The position numbers were made by a program, and so were the translations under genes. Below the pieces are notes generated by a model. That model saw nothing but the letters and a program-made list of their open reading frames with translations, did not search any database and was not told the origin of the DNA. From contig CAIXOA010000044.1 of NCBI GenBank assembly GCA_903920925.1, positions 1 through 8,295 on the forward strand: a stretch of 8,295 nt of DNA. The letters are read 5' to 3'. Shown piece after piece: positions 1 through 4,965 of this stretch (within the stretch, counting starts at the first letter, position 1; every line of letters begins with the position of its first letter). The stretch comes from an uncultured Microcaldota archaeon (lineage in GTDB: Archaea > Micrarchaeota > Micrarchaeia > Anstonellales > Bilamarchaeaceae).

Positions 1-19
1 GGTCAAACTTGAGCTTCAT
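1..19 (-). CDS. possible 5' end of a minus-strand gene (partial)
   Basis: On the minus strand an ATG at 19-17 opens MKLKFD and runs off the window. It is preceded by GGTG with a five-base spacer, a partial match to the archaeal ribosome binding site GGTGA, and by a TTTAA-like stretch near 55. Codons AAG, CTC, AAG and GAC match the usage of the other genes. Only six codons are seen, and the plus-strand reading of the same bases competes with it. Confidence 0.22.
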
Positions 20-52
20 ACGGACACCGATTCGCTTGCACAGAAAAAGTAG
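2..52 (+). CDS. possible 3' end of a protein-coding gene (partial)
   Basis: An open plus-strand frame enters from the left edge and ends at a TAG at 50-52. It reads VKLELHTDTDSLAQKK, a normal-looking hydrophilic C-terminus. Only 16 residues are visible, so no family can be named. It would converge with the tRNA-Pro gene. A competing reading of the same bases is a minus-strand start at 19; both cannot easily be real. Weak support. Confidence 0.25.
   Translation, partial: VKLELHTDTDSLAQKK
44..48 (-). terminator. oligo-T tract downstream of tRNA-Pro
   Basis: The minus strand reads TTTTT 15 bases beyond the mature 3' end of the tRNA. Oligo-T tracts downstream of tRNAs act as archaeal transcription terminators, so this is the likely end of the pre-tRNA. 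The role is inferred from position. Confidence 0.4.
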
Positions 53-62
53 TTAAACCTAT

Positions 63-135
63 TGGGGGATCAGAGATTTGAACTCTGACAACCAGCTCCC
101 AAAGCTGGCAGCATACCAGGTTAGCTCAATCCCCC
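63..135 (-). tRNA. tRNA-Pro (anticodon UGG)
   Basis: The 73-base minus-strand sequence folds as a complete cloverleaf. The acceptor stem GGGGGAT pairs with ATCCCCC over seven base pairs. The D arm has three pairs and a T-T mismatch at 13/22. The anticodon stem CCAGC/GCTGG encloses the loop TTTGGGA with anticodon TGG (reads CCA). The variable region has four bases, and the T stem CAGAG/CTCTG has loop TTCAAAT. The discriminator base is A, as expected for archaeal tRNA-Pro, and the CCA end is not encoded. No intron is present. It lies 94 bases beyond the GNAT gene on the same strand. Confidence 0.93.
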
Positions 136-140
136 GCCAA

Positions 141-165
141 GAGGAAGGGGGAGCACCCCCTTCTC
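141..165. repeat. GC-rich hairpin just upstream of tRNA-Pro
   Basis: AAGGGGG (145-151) and CCCCCTT (156-162) form a perfect seven-pair stem around the loop AGCA. The stem extends with one bulge through 141-165. It sits 5 to 30 bases before the tRNA 5' end and after the GNAT stop codon. It could end the upstream minus-strand transcript or lie in the pre-tRNA leader. No clear T-run follows on the minus strand. A second small palindrome, ATCAATTGAT, lies at 188-197; nothing else is seen between 136 and 229. Confidence 0.5.
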
Positions 166-229
166 TTTAGGGTAATCATAACCCCCCATCAATTGATAGG
201 GAGCGGAAGTTAGACCCTCAATAATTTCT

Positions 230-610
230 CTAATTCACTCTTTTTCTTTCGAGGATATACACGTCCTGTATCTTTTTCAGCGTGAAACCTTTTTTATGGT
301 ATAGGTTGAGCGCGGGGTTCGTAGGCTTCACCTTTAGAAGAATATCCATCTTCCTCCCGTCGCAGAATCTCACCGCGGAATCGAGCAACCTGCTCCCGGC
401 CCCGTGCTCCCTCCAATCCGGCTCCACGCCCAGCCCCTGCAGGAGGATAGCCTTCTCTTTCAGAATCAGGTGCACGAATCCGATTATGTTCCCCGTCTCC
501 TCGGCAACAAAATACACGTCATTTTCAGTGAATAGAGACTCGGATTTTGGGAAAAGCCTCCTGATGAGAGAGGCAAGCTCCTCGGAGAATCCCGCCCTCC
601 TTATTATCAT
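230..610 (-). CDS. GNAT family N-acetyltransferase (RimI-like)
   Basis: This predicted acetyl-CoA-dependent N-acetyltransferase of 126 residues covers little more than one GNAT fold. The acetyl-CoA pyrophosphate loop is visible as GVEPDWREHGAG at residues 61-72, matching the R/Q-x-x-G-x-G/A pattern at R67-G70-G72. It is followed by a helix rich in Leu. The conserved motif B is NPALNLYHKKGF at residues 98-109. These features resemble RimI and other protein or small-molecule acetyltransferases, but the substrate cannot be read from the sequence. The ATG at 610 is preferred. A TTG at 616 would overlap the TGA of the upstream phosphoesterase by two bases. Neither start has a good ribosome binding site, so translation is probably coupled to the phosphoesterase gene. 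Confidence 0.85.
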   Translation of the reverse strand: MIIRRAGFSEELASLIRRLFPKSESLFTENDVYFVAEETGNIIGFVHLILKEKAILLQGLGVEPDWREHGAGSRLLDSAVRFCDGRKMDILLKVKPTNPALNLYHKKGFTLKKIQDVYILERKRVN

Positions 611-612
611 AG

Positions 613-1230
613 TCAAAGCCCGATGTTCCTTAATCTGACTTCACCATTAAAAATGTCCATCTCCCCGGCCCTTCCCCTCTTCGCGGCCCCGACCTTGAGC
701 ACCGAGGTGGAGCCCACGACGGCTACCCCTTCCTTGTCGTGTATGTGCCCGCAGGCGTTCGCAAGCGGCTTCCTCTCCTCTATCATGCGTAGCACGGCCC
801 TGCTCCCCGCGTGCACCCCCAGCACATCGTCCAAAACCCCGAATGGGGGCGCATGCGTCAGAAATATGGTTTTCCCGTCAATGGGCAGCCCCTTCATCCA
901 CGAGTACATCTGCTTGTCCGGGTATTCCCCGGGCGTGTGGAACGGAGTCGGAGGGCTGTACCCAAACCCCACCAGGTTCAATCCTTCTTCTATCTCCACC
1001 CTTTTCTCCTGGATGCATCTCTCCCCGCAAACCTCTTCGAAGAAATCCTGGTCCCCGTTTCCCGGAATAAGAAATATTTTCGGATGCGCATCCAGCAAAT
1101 CCTCAAGGAAGTTCCTTCCTCTGCCTATGTCTCCGGCCACGAGCAAGTAGTCGTATCCCTTCGCCCGCGCAATTATCTTTTCAAGCGCGGATTCATCGTC
1201 GTGCAAATCAGAAACAACCAGTATCTTCAT
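613..1230 (-). CDS. calcineurin-like metallophosphoesterase (Icc/YfcE-like)
   Basis: This 205-residue protein has the whole metallophosphoesterase metal-site series: D8-L-H10, GD at 33-34, GNGD at 57-60, H126 in LTHAPPF, and GHIH at 161-164. The third motif has Gly where many members have His (GNHE). The small archaeal YfcE-like branch often varies there (GNCD), so this need not mean loss of activity. The closest assignment is the Icc-related predicted phosphoesterases (COG2129-like); the substrate is unknown. The ATG at 1230 follows GGAGG with a ten-base spacer. The gene starts 37 bases after the nop5-like gene, and that gap holds a strong inverted repeat around a TATA-like box. It is followed directly by the GNAT gene, so the two are probably co-transcribed. 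Confidence 0.88.
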   Translation of the reverse strand: MKILVVSDLHDDESALEKIIARAKGYDYLLVAGDIGRGRNFLEDLLDAHPKIFLIPGNGDQDFFEEVCGERCIQEKRVEIEEGLNLVGFGYSPPTPFHTPGEYPDKQMYSWMKGLPIDGKTIFLTHAPPFGVLDDVLGVHAGSRAVLRMIEERKPLANACGHIHDKEGVAVVGSTSVLKVGAAKRGRAGEMDIFNGEVRLRNIGL

Positions 1231-1231
1231 C

Positions 1232-1270
1232 TGAACCGAACCTCCGAATATATCTCTCCGGTTCGGTTCA
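1232..1270. promoter_or_regulatory. inverted repeat centred on a TATA box, upstream of the phosphoesterase gene
   Basis: TGAACCGAACC (1232-1242) and GGTTCGGTTCA (1260-1270) are perfect 11-base inverted repeats with a 17-base spacer. Each arm is itself a tandem of the pentamer GGTTC. The centre of symmetry, 1251, falls on the TATA-like ATATAT at 1248-1253, which lies 20 bases from the phosphoesterase ATG. The right arm includes the TGA of the nop5-like gene. As DNA it looks like an operator over a promoter. In a read-through nop5 transcript it would fold as an 11-pair hairpin that captures part of the GGAGG ribosome binding site. The regulator is unknown. Confidence 0.6.
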
Positions 1271-2197
1271 CACTTTCCCCTTTACAGAAAGGACCTGCCT
1301 TATCCGTGCCTCAAGGTTTTCCTTAAGCATCGGTGCGATGAACCGCTTGGTTTCAGAGTCCGCCTTCGCAGCAATGGAAAGCTTCGCCGCAAGCGCACGC
1401 GCAATCTTTCCCCTCACCTTCTTCGGAGACTGGGAAATCGCCGGGTATTGGAATATCACCCCGTGCTTCGGGGGCGCAATCCCCTTCTTGTTTTTCAGGT
1501 GCTTGAAAAGCGCCTTCTCCGCGCCCAGGACCTGTATCGTGCTCGCCGGCATCATGGAGAGCTTCCTCAGGCTGCCAGCAAGGGAAATCAGTTTTCCGGA
1601 AAGTTTCCCGCCAACGATATGGTCCATGTTCGGGCACACCTCCTTCGCAAGCTCGTTCGTATATTCCTCATACGAATCCATCAGCACATAAACGGATTCT
1701 ATCTCGCGCGCCAGCTCCCTTATCTTCTCCACGTCCTTTGTCTTCAGCTCCCCTCCGGAGCTAGTCTTCGCGCGCTCGCAGATGTCCTCCGCCTTGCCCT
1801 GGCCAACAAACTTGGAAATCGAGGCCGGGTCCGGGCTCTCCTTGTCAAAGTTCAATACAACCGCGATGTACCCGCGCTTCTCGTTCGTCTTCAATTCCGG
1901 GAAATAGAGGGAGTACATCTCCTCAAGCTTCTCGCTCATCAGATTGGCGACGCTTTCCAATTCCTCAACCGTGCGGGAAATCTGGGCGAGCATCACATCC
2001 CTGCTCCTGAGGGCCTGCGACGTGCGTTCGCGCGCCTTTTTGAGGAACCTCAGCCTCCTGTCCATCTCAGGGTCGCTTCCGCCCCTGCCCCTTTCGCTAG
2101 GCCTCCCCCTGAAAACTCCGCCCGGCCTTCCGCCAAATCCGCCACTGGGCCTGCTGCCGAAACTCCTTCCCCCTCCAAATCCTCCTCTGCGTTCCAT
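1268..2197 (-). CDS. nop5: Nop5/Nop56/58-family box C/D RNP protein lacking the N-terminal domain
   Basis: Nop5 bridges L7Ae-bound box C/D guide RNA and the methylase fibrillarin during 2'-O-methylation of rRNA and tRNA. Here residues 1-40 are a disordered Gly/Arg/Phe tail. Residues about 45-185 give the coiled-coil region, starting at RDVMLAQISRTVEELESVAN and including EEMYSLYFPEL at 92-102. Residues about 186-309 are the Nop RNA/L7Ae-binding domain with GAEKALFKHL (225-234), KHGVIFQYPAI (244-254) and RGKIARALAAKLSIAAKAD (262-280). The usual fibrillarin-binding N-terminal domain of about 120 residues is absent, and the overlapping trpS gene leaves no room for it upstream. In-frame ATGs lie at 2215, 2203 and 2197. 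The last is chosen because GTGAT lies four bases before it and MERRGG opens the tail. No fibrillarin gene is adjacent, unlike in many archaea. Confidence 0.88.
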   Translation of the reverse strand: MERRGGFGGGRSFGSRPSGGFGGRPGGVFRGRPSERGRGGSDPEMDRRLRFLKKARERTSQALRSRDVMLAQISRTVEELESVANLMSEKLEEMYSLYFPELKTNEKRGYIAVVLNFDKESPDPASISKFVGQGKAEDICERAKTSSGGELKTKDVEKIRELAREIESVYVLMDSYEEYTNELAKEVCPNMDHIVGGKLSGKLISLAGSLRKLSMMPASTIQVLGAEKALFKHLKNKKGIAPPKHGVIFQYPAISQSPKKVRGKIARALAAKLSIAAKADSETKRFIAPMLKENLEARIRQVLSVKGKV

Positions 2198-2207
2198 AAT
2201 CATCACT

Positions 2208-3332
2208 TTATACATATTTCTTCTTCCACATCTCCTGCGCCAATTTCCCGGTGTGGGTGTATCTCTTCACATCGACGTTCTTTTTTCGTTCGCGGTGCTC
2301 CGCCAAAAACTCATTCAGCTTCTTTGCGAGCAGCTCCTTTACCTCGCCCGTGAGCATCCTTCCGCTACCATATTCCCCGGCGATTCTTTTTAATTCCCCA
2401 TCATCCGGCTCGAAGAGCACGCTGAGCCACTGGAACGGCACGTCTACCGAAAGGTCCGCCCCCAGCTTCCTTTGCTCCTCCAGGGTGGAGCGCCCGCCCG
2501 AGAACGCGTATTTCATTATCTTCTTGCGCACCGTTTTTTCGTCGTCTTCCAGCCATATCGCGCTCTCCCTGACGCTGGAGCTCATCTTTCCCTCCGCCCC
2601 CTGCAGGGGGGAAAGGAACTTGGAATGGATTGCCGCGGTCTTGTGGTATCCAAGGCTCTCCGCGATGTCCCGCTGTATCCTCCAGTAGGGGTCCTGGTCT
2701 ATGGCCGCGGGGATGAGGCACCTCCCCTTCTCGAAGAGCGTCGGCATTATCTGGTACGCGGGGTAGAATATGAAACCTATATTAGTTTCATTTGTGAAAC
2801 CGAAAACCGCCTTCACCGTGGAATAGGTAACCTTCTTCGCAATCTTCATCAGCATCGGATAAACATTCCCCACGTACTCGCTGTCGCGGAAGATGAAGGT
2901 GCGGTCCGGGTCAAAACCGACAGCGGCGATGTCCCGTATGTTCTCATCCGCATATTTCCCTATGTCCCCCCATTCCGCCTCCCGCTTGCAAACGAATTTC
3001 TCGTCGTCCGTAATCTCTATGTACAAATTTACCTTGAACCTGTCCTGCAGCCACTTCGTGAATATCAATGGGATGAGATGCCCGATGTGCATCGGGCCGC
3101 TCGGCCCCCTTCCCGTATAGAGGTAAAATCCCTTCCCCTTCTCGTAATCATCCATCACAAGGTCCAGGTCCCTGTGCGAGAAGAAATAGTCCCTCCTCAG
3201 CATCACGTTGCTCCCGCCTGCGTTCCTTTCCAGGCGTGCGCGCAGGGCAGGGGCAATCCTGCCCGTGCCGAAATCCTTCACAAGCTTGTCATAGTCCACC
3301 CTGCCCGACACTTCCCACGGAGTAACAGCCAT
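2208..3332 (-). CDS. trpS: tryptophanyl-tRNA synthetase (archaeal type)
   Basis: This class I aminoacyl-tRNA synthetase charges tRNA-Trp with tryptophan in the cytoplasm. The 374-residue length is normal for the archaeal/eukaryotic form. The ATP-binding signature TGRGPSGPMHIGHL spans residues 73-86, with HIGH at 82-85. KMSSS is at 249-253. The family-typical segments TDDEKF (108-113) and AAIDQDPYWRIQRDIA (209-224) flank the tryptophan pocket. The ATG at 3332 comes straight after an AT-rich TATA-like stretch, so the mRNA is probably leaderless or nearly so. The gene heads the minus-strand cluster. Its TAA overlaps or lies within about ten bases of the start of the nop5-like gene, so the two are almost certainly one transcript. 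Confidence 0.96.
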   Translation of the reverse strand: MAVTPWEVSGRVDYDKLVKDFGTGRIAPALRARLERNAGGSNVMLRRDYFFSHRDLDLVMDDYEKGKGFYLYTGRGPSGPMHIGHLIPLIFTKWLQDRFKVNLYIEITDDEKFVCKREAEWGDIGKYADENIRDIAAVGFDPDRTFIFRDSEYVGNVYPMLMKIAKKVTYSTVKAVFGFTNETNIGFIFYPAYQIMPTLFEKGRCLIPAAIDQDPYWRIQRDIAESLGYHKTAAIHSKFLSPLQGAEGKMSSSVRESAIWLEDDEKTVRKKIMKYAFSGGRSTLEEQRKLGADLSVDVPFQWLSVLFEPDDGELKRIAGEYGSGRMLTGEVKELLAKKLNEFLAEHRERKKNVDVKRYTHTGKLAQEMWKKKYV

Positions 3333-3393
3333 GCATCAAATTCCCATATAAAGATTAAAAAATTGTTCCTAAAAAAATGCACACGTGAACTAA
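3333..3393. promoter_or_regulatory. divergent promoter region of trpS and the arginine decarboxylase
   Basis: This 61-base gap is AT-rich. TATAAAG at 3347-3353 can serve the plus-strand decarboxylase, placing transcription start near 3376 with a leader of about 18 bases. On the minus strand the TTTTTTAAT stretch around 3355-3363 lies about 26 bases before the trpS ATG. GTGA at 3385-3388, five bases before the decarboxylase ATG, is a short ribosome binding site. No symmetric operator was seen. Confidence 0.55.
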
Positions 3394-3942
3394 ATGACTT
3401 TTGTACCCAAGAAACTATTCTTTACAAAGGGGGTTGGCATTTCCAACACGAAATTGAGCTCCTTCGAGGAGGCGCTGCGTTCCGCGGGGATTGCGAAATT
3501 CAATCTCGTAACCGTCTCCAGCATCTTCCCCCCCAATGCACAGCTCATAGACAGGGAGCAGGGCCTCGCCGAGATGCACGCCGGGCAGATAGTTTTCTGC
3601 GTGCTTGCGCGCCTGAGCTCCTGCGAGCCGAACAGGCTCATCTCCGCCTCCATCGGCACCGCGCTGCCCGCGGACCCGAGCGTGCACGGCTACCTAAGCG
3701 AGCACCACTCATACGGCCTGAACCAGGAGAAGTGCGGGGACTATTCCGAGGACCTCGCCGCATCAATGCTCGCATCCACGCAGGGGATAGAGTTCGACGT
3801 GGACGCGAACTGGGACGAGAAGGAGAAATACTTCAAGATGAGCGGAAAGATCGTCAAGACGTTCAACACAACGCAGGCCGCGGTGGTTGACAAGAACGGG
3901 AAGTGGACCTCCGTGATTGCGGCGGCGGTGCTTCTCCCCTGA
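3394..3942 (+). CDS. pdaD: pyruvoyl-dependent arginine decarboxylase
   Basis: This enzyme converts arginine to agmatine and CO2. In archaea agmatine feeds polyamine synthesis and the agmatidine modification of tRNA-Ile2. The 182-residue proenzyme is slightly longer than the roughly 165-residue Methanocaldococcus enzyme. The self-cleavage site is visible as VSSIFPP at 41-47. Cleavage between S42 and S43 would give a beta chain (1-42) and an alpha chain whose S43 becomes the pyruvoyl group. The conserved segment [11 protein letters not shown] (98-108) holds E103, the likely counterpart of the proton-donating glutamate. [11 protein letters not shown] (84-94) is also typical of the family. The ATG at 3394 follows GTGA by five bases; the ATG at 3377 stops after three codons. 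It is a single gene, divergent from trpS, and ends before a hairpin terminator. Confidence 0.95.
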   Translation: MTFVPKKLFFTKGVGISNTKLSSFEEALRSAGIAKFNLVTVSSIFPPNAQLIDREQGLAEMHAGQIVFCVLARLSSCEPNRLISASIGTALPADPSVHGYLSEHHSYGLNQEKCGDYSEDLAASMLASTQGIEFDVDANWDEKEKYFKMSGKIVKTFNTTQAAVVDKNGKWTSVIAAAVLLP

Positions 3943-3970
3943 GTTCTAGAATAATAAAATTAGAATAAAT

Positions 3971-4001
3971 AAAAAGGAAAAAATGAGGGAAGAATCCCTC
4001 A
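3971..4001 (-). terminator. hairpin plus T-run terminator for the basic repeat protein gene
   Basis: On the minus strand TGAGGGA (4001-3995) pairs with TCCCTCA (3990-3984) around a four-base loop. It is followed at once by TTTTTT (3983-3978) and then TTTTT (3975-3971). The hairpin begins with the TGA stop codon itself. On the plus strand a T-rich stretch at 4004-4013 follows the same stem, so it may also stop the convergent decarboxylase transcript. Confidence 0.65.
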
Positions 4002-4376
4002 CTTCCTCTTTTTCTTCGCAGCCTTTTTCGCGGGCTTTTTCGCAGGAGCCGCGGGCTTGCTTGCCTTGGAGTATGGCGGTGCAATCGCAGCAACCGACCT
4101 CGCCACAGGCCTCGCAGGCATTATTGGCCTTATCGGCGGCCTCATGGGGGCCATCGGCCTCGGAGGGGGCAGCGGCCTGTAGATGGGCGTTATAGGCCTC
4201 GGGGGCATCGCACCCGGCCTCGCGCCAGGGGCCATCGGCCTCGGAGGGGGCAGCGGCCTCGCCATGGGCCTCGCCGGCATGGGCGCCATCGGCCTTGCCG
4301 GAGCCATCGGCCTCATTTCAGGCTTTTTCTCCTCTTTTCCGAGGAAGAATTCCTTAATTCCTTTTAGTATCCCCAT
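3999..4376 (-). CDS. unrecognised basic Pro/Met/Arg-repeat protein with Lys-rich tail
   Basis: The family is not recognised. The 125 residues fall into three parts. Residues 1-18 (MGILKGIKEFFLGKEEKK) could form an amphipathic helix. Residues 19-93 are a low-complexity series built on RPMAP-like units: RPMA starts at R22, R28, R36, R46 and R73, and RPLPPPRPMAP occurs at 40-50 and again at 67-77. Residues 102-125 are a Lys/Ala/Pro tail ending KKPAKKAAKKKRK, like a histone H1 tail. There is no Asp, and the few Glu are near the start, so the protein is strongly basic. It is probably extended or disordered and may contact nucleic acid or membrane lipid; this is inference. The ATG at 4376 has GTGAT three bases upstream and a TATA box at 4407-4414. 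The promoter, start, terminator and periodic repeat support a real gene. Confidence 0.75.
   Translation of the reverse strand: MGILKGIKEFFLGKEEKKPEMRPMAPARPMAPMPARPMARPLPPPRPMAPGARPGAMPPRPITPIYRPLPPPRPMAPMRPPIRPIMPARPVARSVAAIAPPYSKASKPAAPAKKPAKKAAKKKRK
4147..4259. repeat. perfect 32-base direct repeat inside the basic repeat protein gene
   Basis: The 32 bases at 4147-4178 recur exactly at 4228-4259. The offset is 81 bases, or 27 codons, so the frame is kept. Each copy encodes the RPLPPPRPMAP segment. Identity down to synonymous positions suggests recent duplication or gene conversion. Confidence 0.9.
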
Positions 4377-4398
4377 ACTATCACGCTTGCGTTTTCAA

Positions 4399-4422
4399 GG
4401 ACAAAGTATAAAAATGTTGTCC
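4399..4422 (-). promoter_or_regulatory. TATA box flanked by an inverted repeat, promoter of the basic repeat protein gene
   Basis: The minus strand carries TTTTTATA at 4414-4407, about 26 bases before a start near 4384, giving a leader of roughly eight bases to the ATG at 4376. GGACAA (4399-4404) and TTGTCC (4417-4422) are perfect inverted repeats, and their centre, 4410.5, coincides with the centre of the TATA box. This could be an operator. Six-base arms alone are not rare by chance; the exact centring is the notable part. Confidence 0.55.
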
Positions 4423-4443
4423 AGGGCTACGAGAGGGGGGCAT

Positions 4444-4452
4444 CTTTTTAAT
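4444..4452 (+). promoter_or_regulatory. TATA-like box of the phosphoribosyltransferase gene
   Basis: CTTTTTAAT is centred about 27 bases before the ATG at 4475, the spacing expected when transcription begins at the start codon. No ribosome binding site is seen before that ATG, which agrees with a leaderless mRNA. Confidence 0.5.
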
Positions 4453-4474
4453 CCCAAGCCCGCCAAATTCCGGC

Positions 4475-4963
4475 ATGAAGCTGCTTACCGTCTCCTGGGC
4501 GGGCAACGCGAAGCTGTGCGAGTCTCTCGCCGCCTCCATCGCCTCGTCCGGCTTCAGGCCGGACATGATAGTGGGCATAAGCAGGGGAGGGCTCGTCCCG
4601 GCGCGCATCCTTTCGGACATCCTGGGCGTCCGCGAGCTCTTCACGATACGAGTTTCCTTTTATACGGGCATAGGCAAGGCCGCCGCCGCCCCGAGGATAG
4701 TGCAGCCGCTCGTGGAGAGGCTTGAGGGGAGGAAGGTCCTCCTGGTGGACGACGTTTCCGACACGGGGAAGAGCCTCATGGTCGCCAGGGAGCACCTGAG
4801 GCAGATGGGCGCAAGCGAAGTGCGCGTTGCGACGCTCCATTTCAAGCCCCATTCCAAATTCCGCCCGGATTTCTTTGTTGCCGAGACCGATGCCTGGCTG
4901 GTCTACCCGTGGGAGAAGCACGAGTCTGCGAAGGAACTGGGCAAAAAAGCATCAGAGCTGTGA
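4475..4963 (+). CDS. phosphoribosyltransferase, predicted purine type (COG2236-like)
   Basis: This 162-residue type I phosphoribosyltransferase probably transfers ribose-5-phosphate from PRPP to a nucleobase, as in purine salvage. The PRPP-binding signature VLLVDDVSDTGKS is at residues 88-100. The pyrophosphate loop is in VGISRGGLVPARILSDIL at 33-50, with SRGG at 36-39. The C-terminal segment (123-149) containing KPHSKFRPDFFV and VYPWE resembles the archaeal COG2236 group, which includes 6-oxopurine phosphoribosyltransferases. The base used (guanine, hypoxanthine or xanthine) cannot be decided here. It is the first gene of a plus-strand pair, ending two bases before the ATG of the DUF2085 gene. 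Confidence 0.9.
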   Translation: MKLLTVSWAGNAKLCESLAASIASSGFRPDMIVGISRGGLVPARILSDILGVRELFTIRVSFYTGIGKAAAAPRIVQPLVERLEGRKVLLVDDVSDTGKSLMVAREHLRQMGASEVRVATLHFKPHSKFRPDFFVAETDAWLVYPWEKHESAKELGKKASEL

Positions 4964-4965
4964 AC

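Noticed and set aside
57..59. Absence of encoded CCA at the tRNA-Pro 3' end as a sign of a broken tRNA
   Set aside because: Many archaeal tRNAs have CCA added after transcription; the cloverleaf is complete.
653..1230. Metallophosphoesterase suspected inactive because motif III is GNGD rather than GNHE
   Set aside because: Small YfcE-like archaeal phosphoesterases tolerate change at this His (for example GNCD), and all metal ligands are present.
1448..2353. A 301-codon plus-strand frame opposite the nop5-like gene
   Set aside because: It is opposite a clear Nop-domain protein, has no motif and no start signal.
3332..3381. TGCAT/ATGCA pair flanking the trpS-decarboxylase promoter
   Set aside because: Only five bases per arm, not centred on a TATA box, and expected by chance.
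2472..3890. A 472-codon plus-strand open frame across trpS and into the decarboxylase gene
   Set aside because: It is antisense to trpS, which has all family motifs. The translation is His/Arg/Pro/Leu-rich without any recognisable domain, as expected from the opposite strand of G/C-ending codons.
4147..4259. Regular repeats as a possible CRISPR array
   Set aside because: Only two copies exist, inside a coding frame, with an 81-base period that keeps codons in phase.
4183..4725. A plus-strand frame with a glycine-rich GIGLGG start opposite the basic repeat protein gene
   Set aside because: The Gly repeats are the complement of Pro/Met/Arg repeat codons. The frame then runs through the phosphoribosyltransferase gene out of frame. 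Promoter, ribosome site and terminator support the minus-strand gene.
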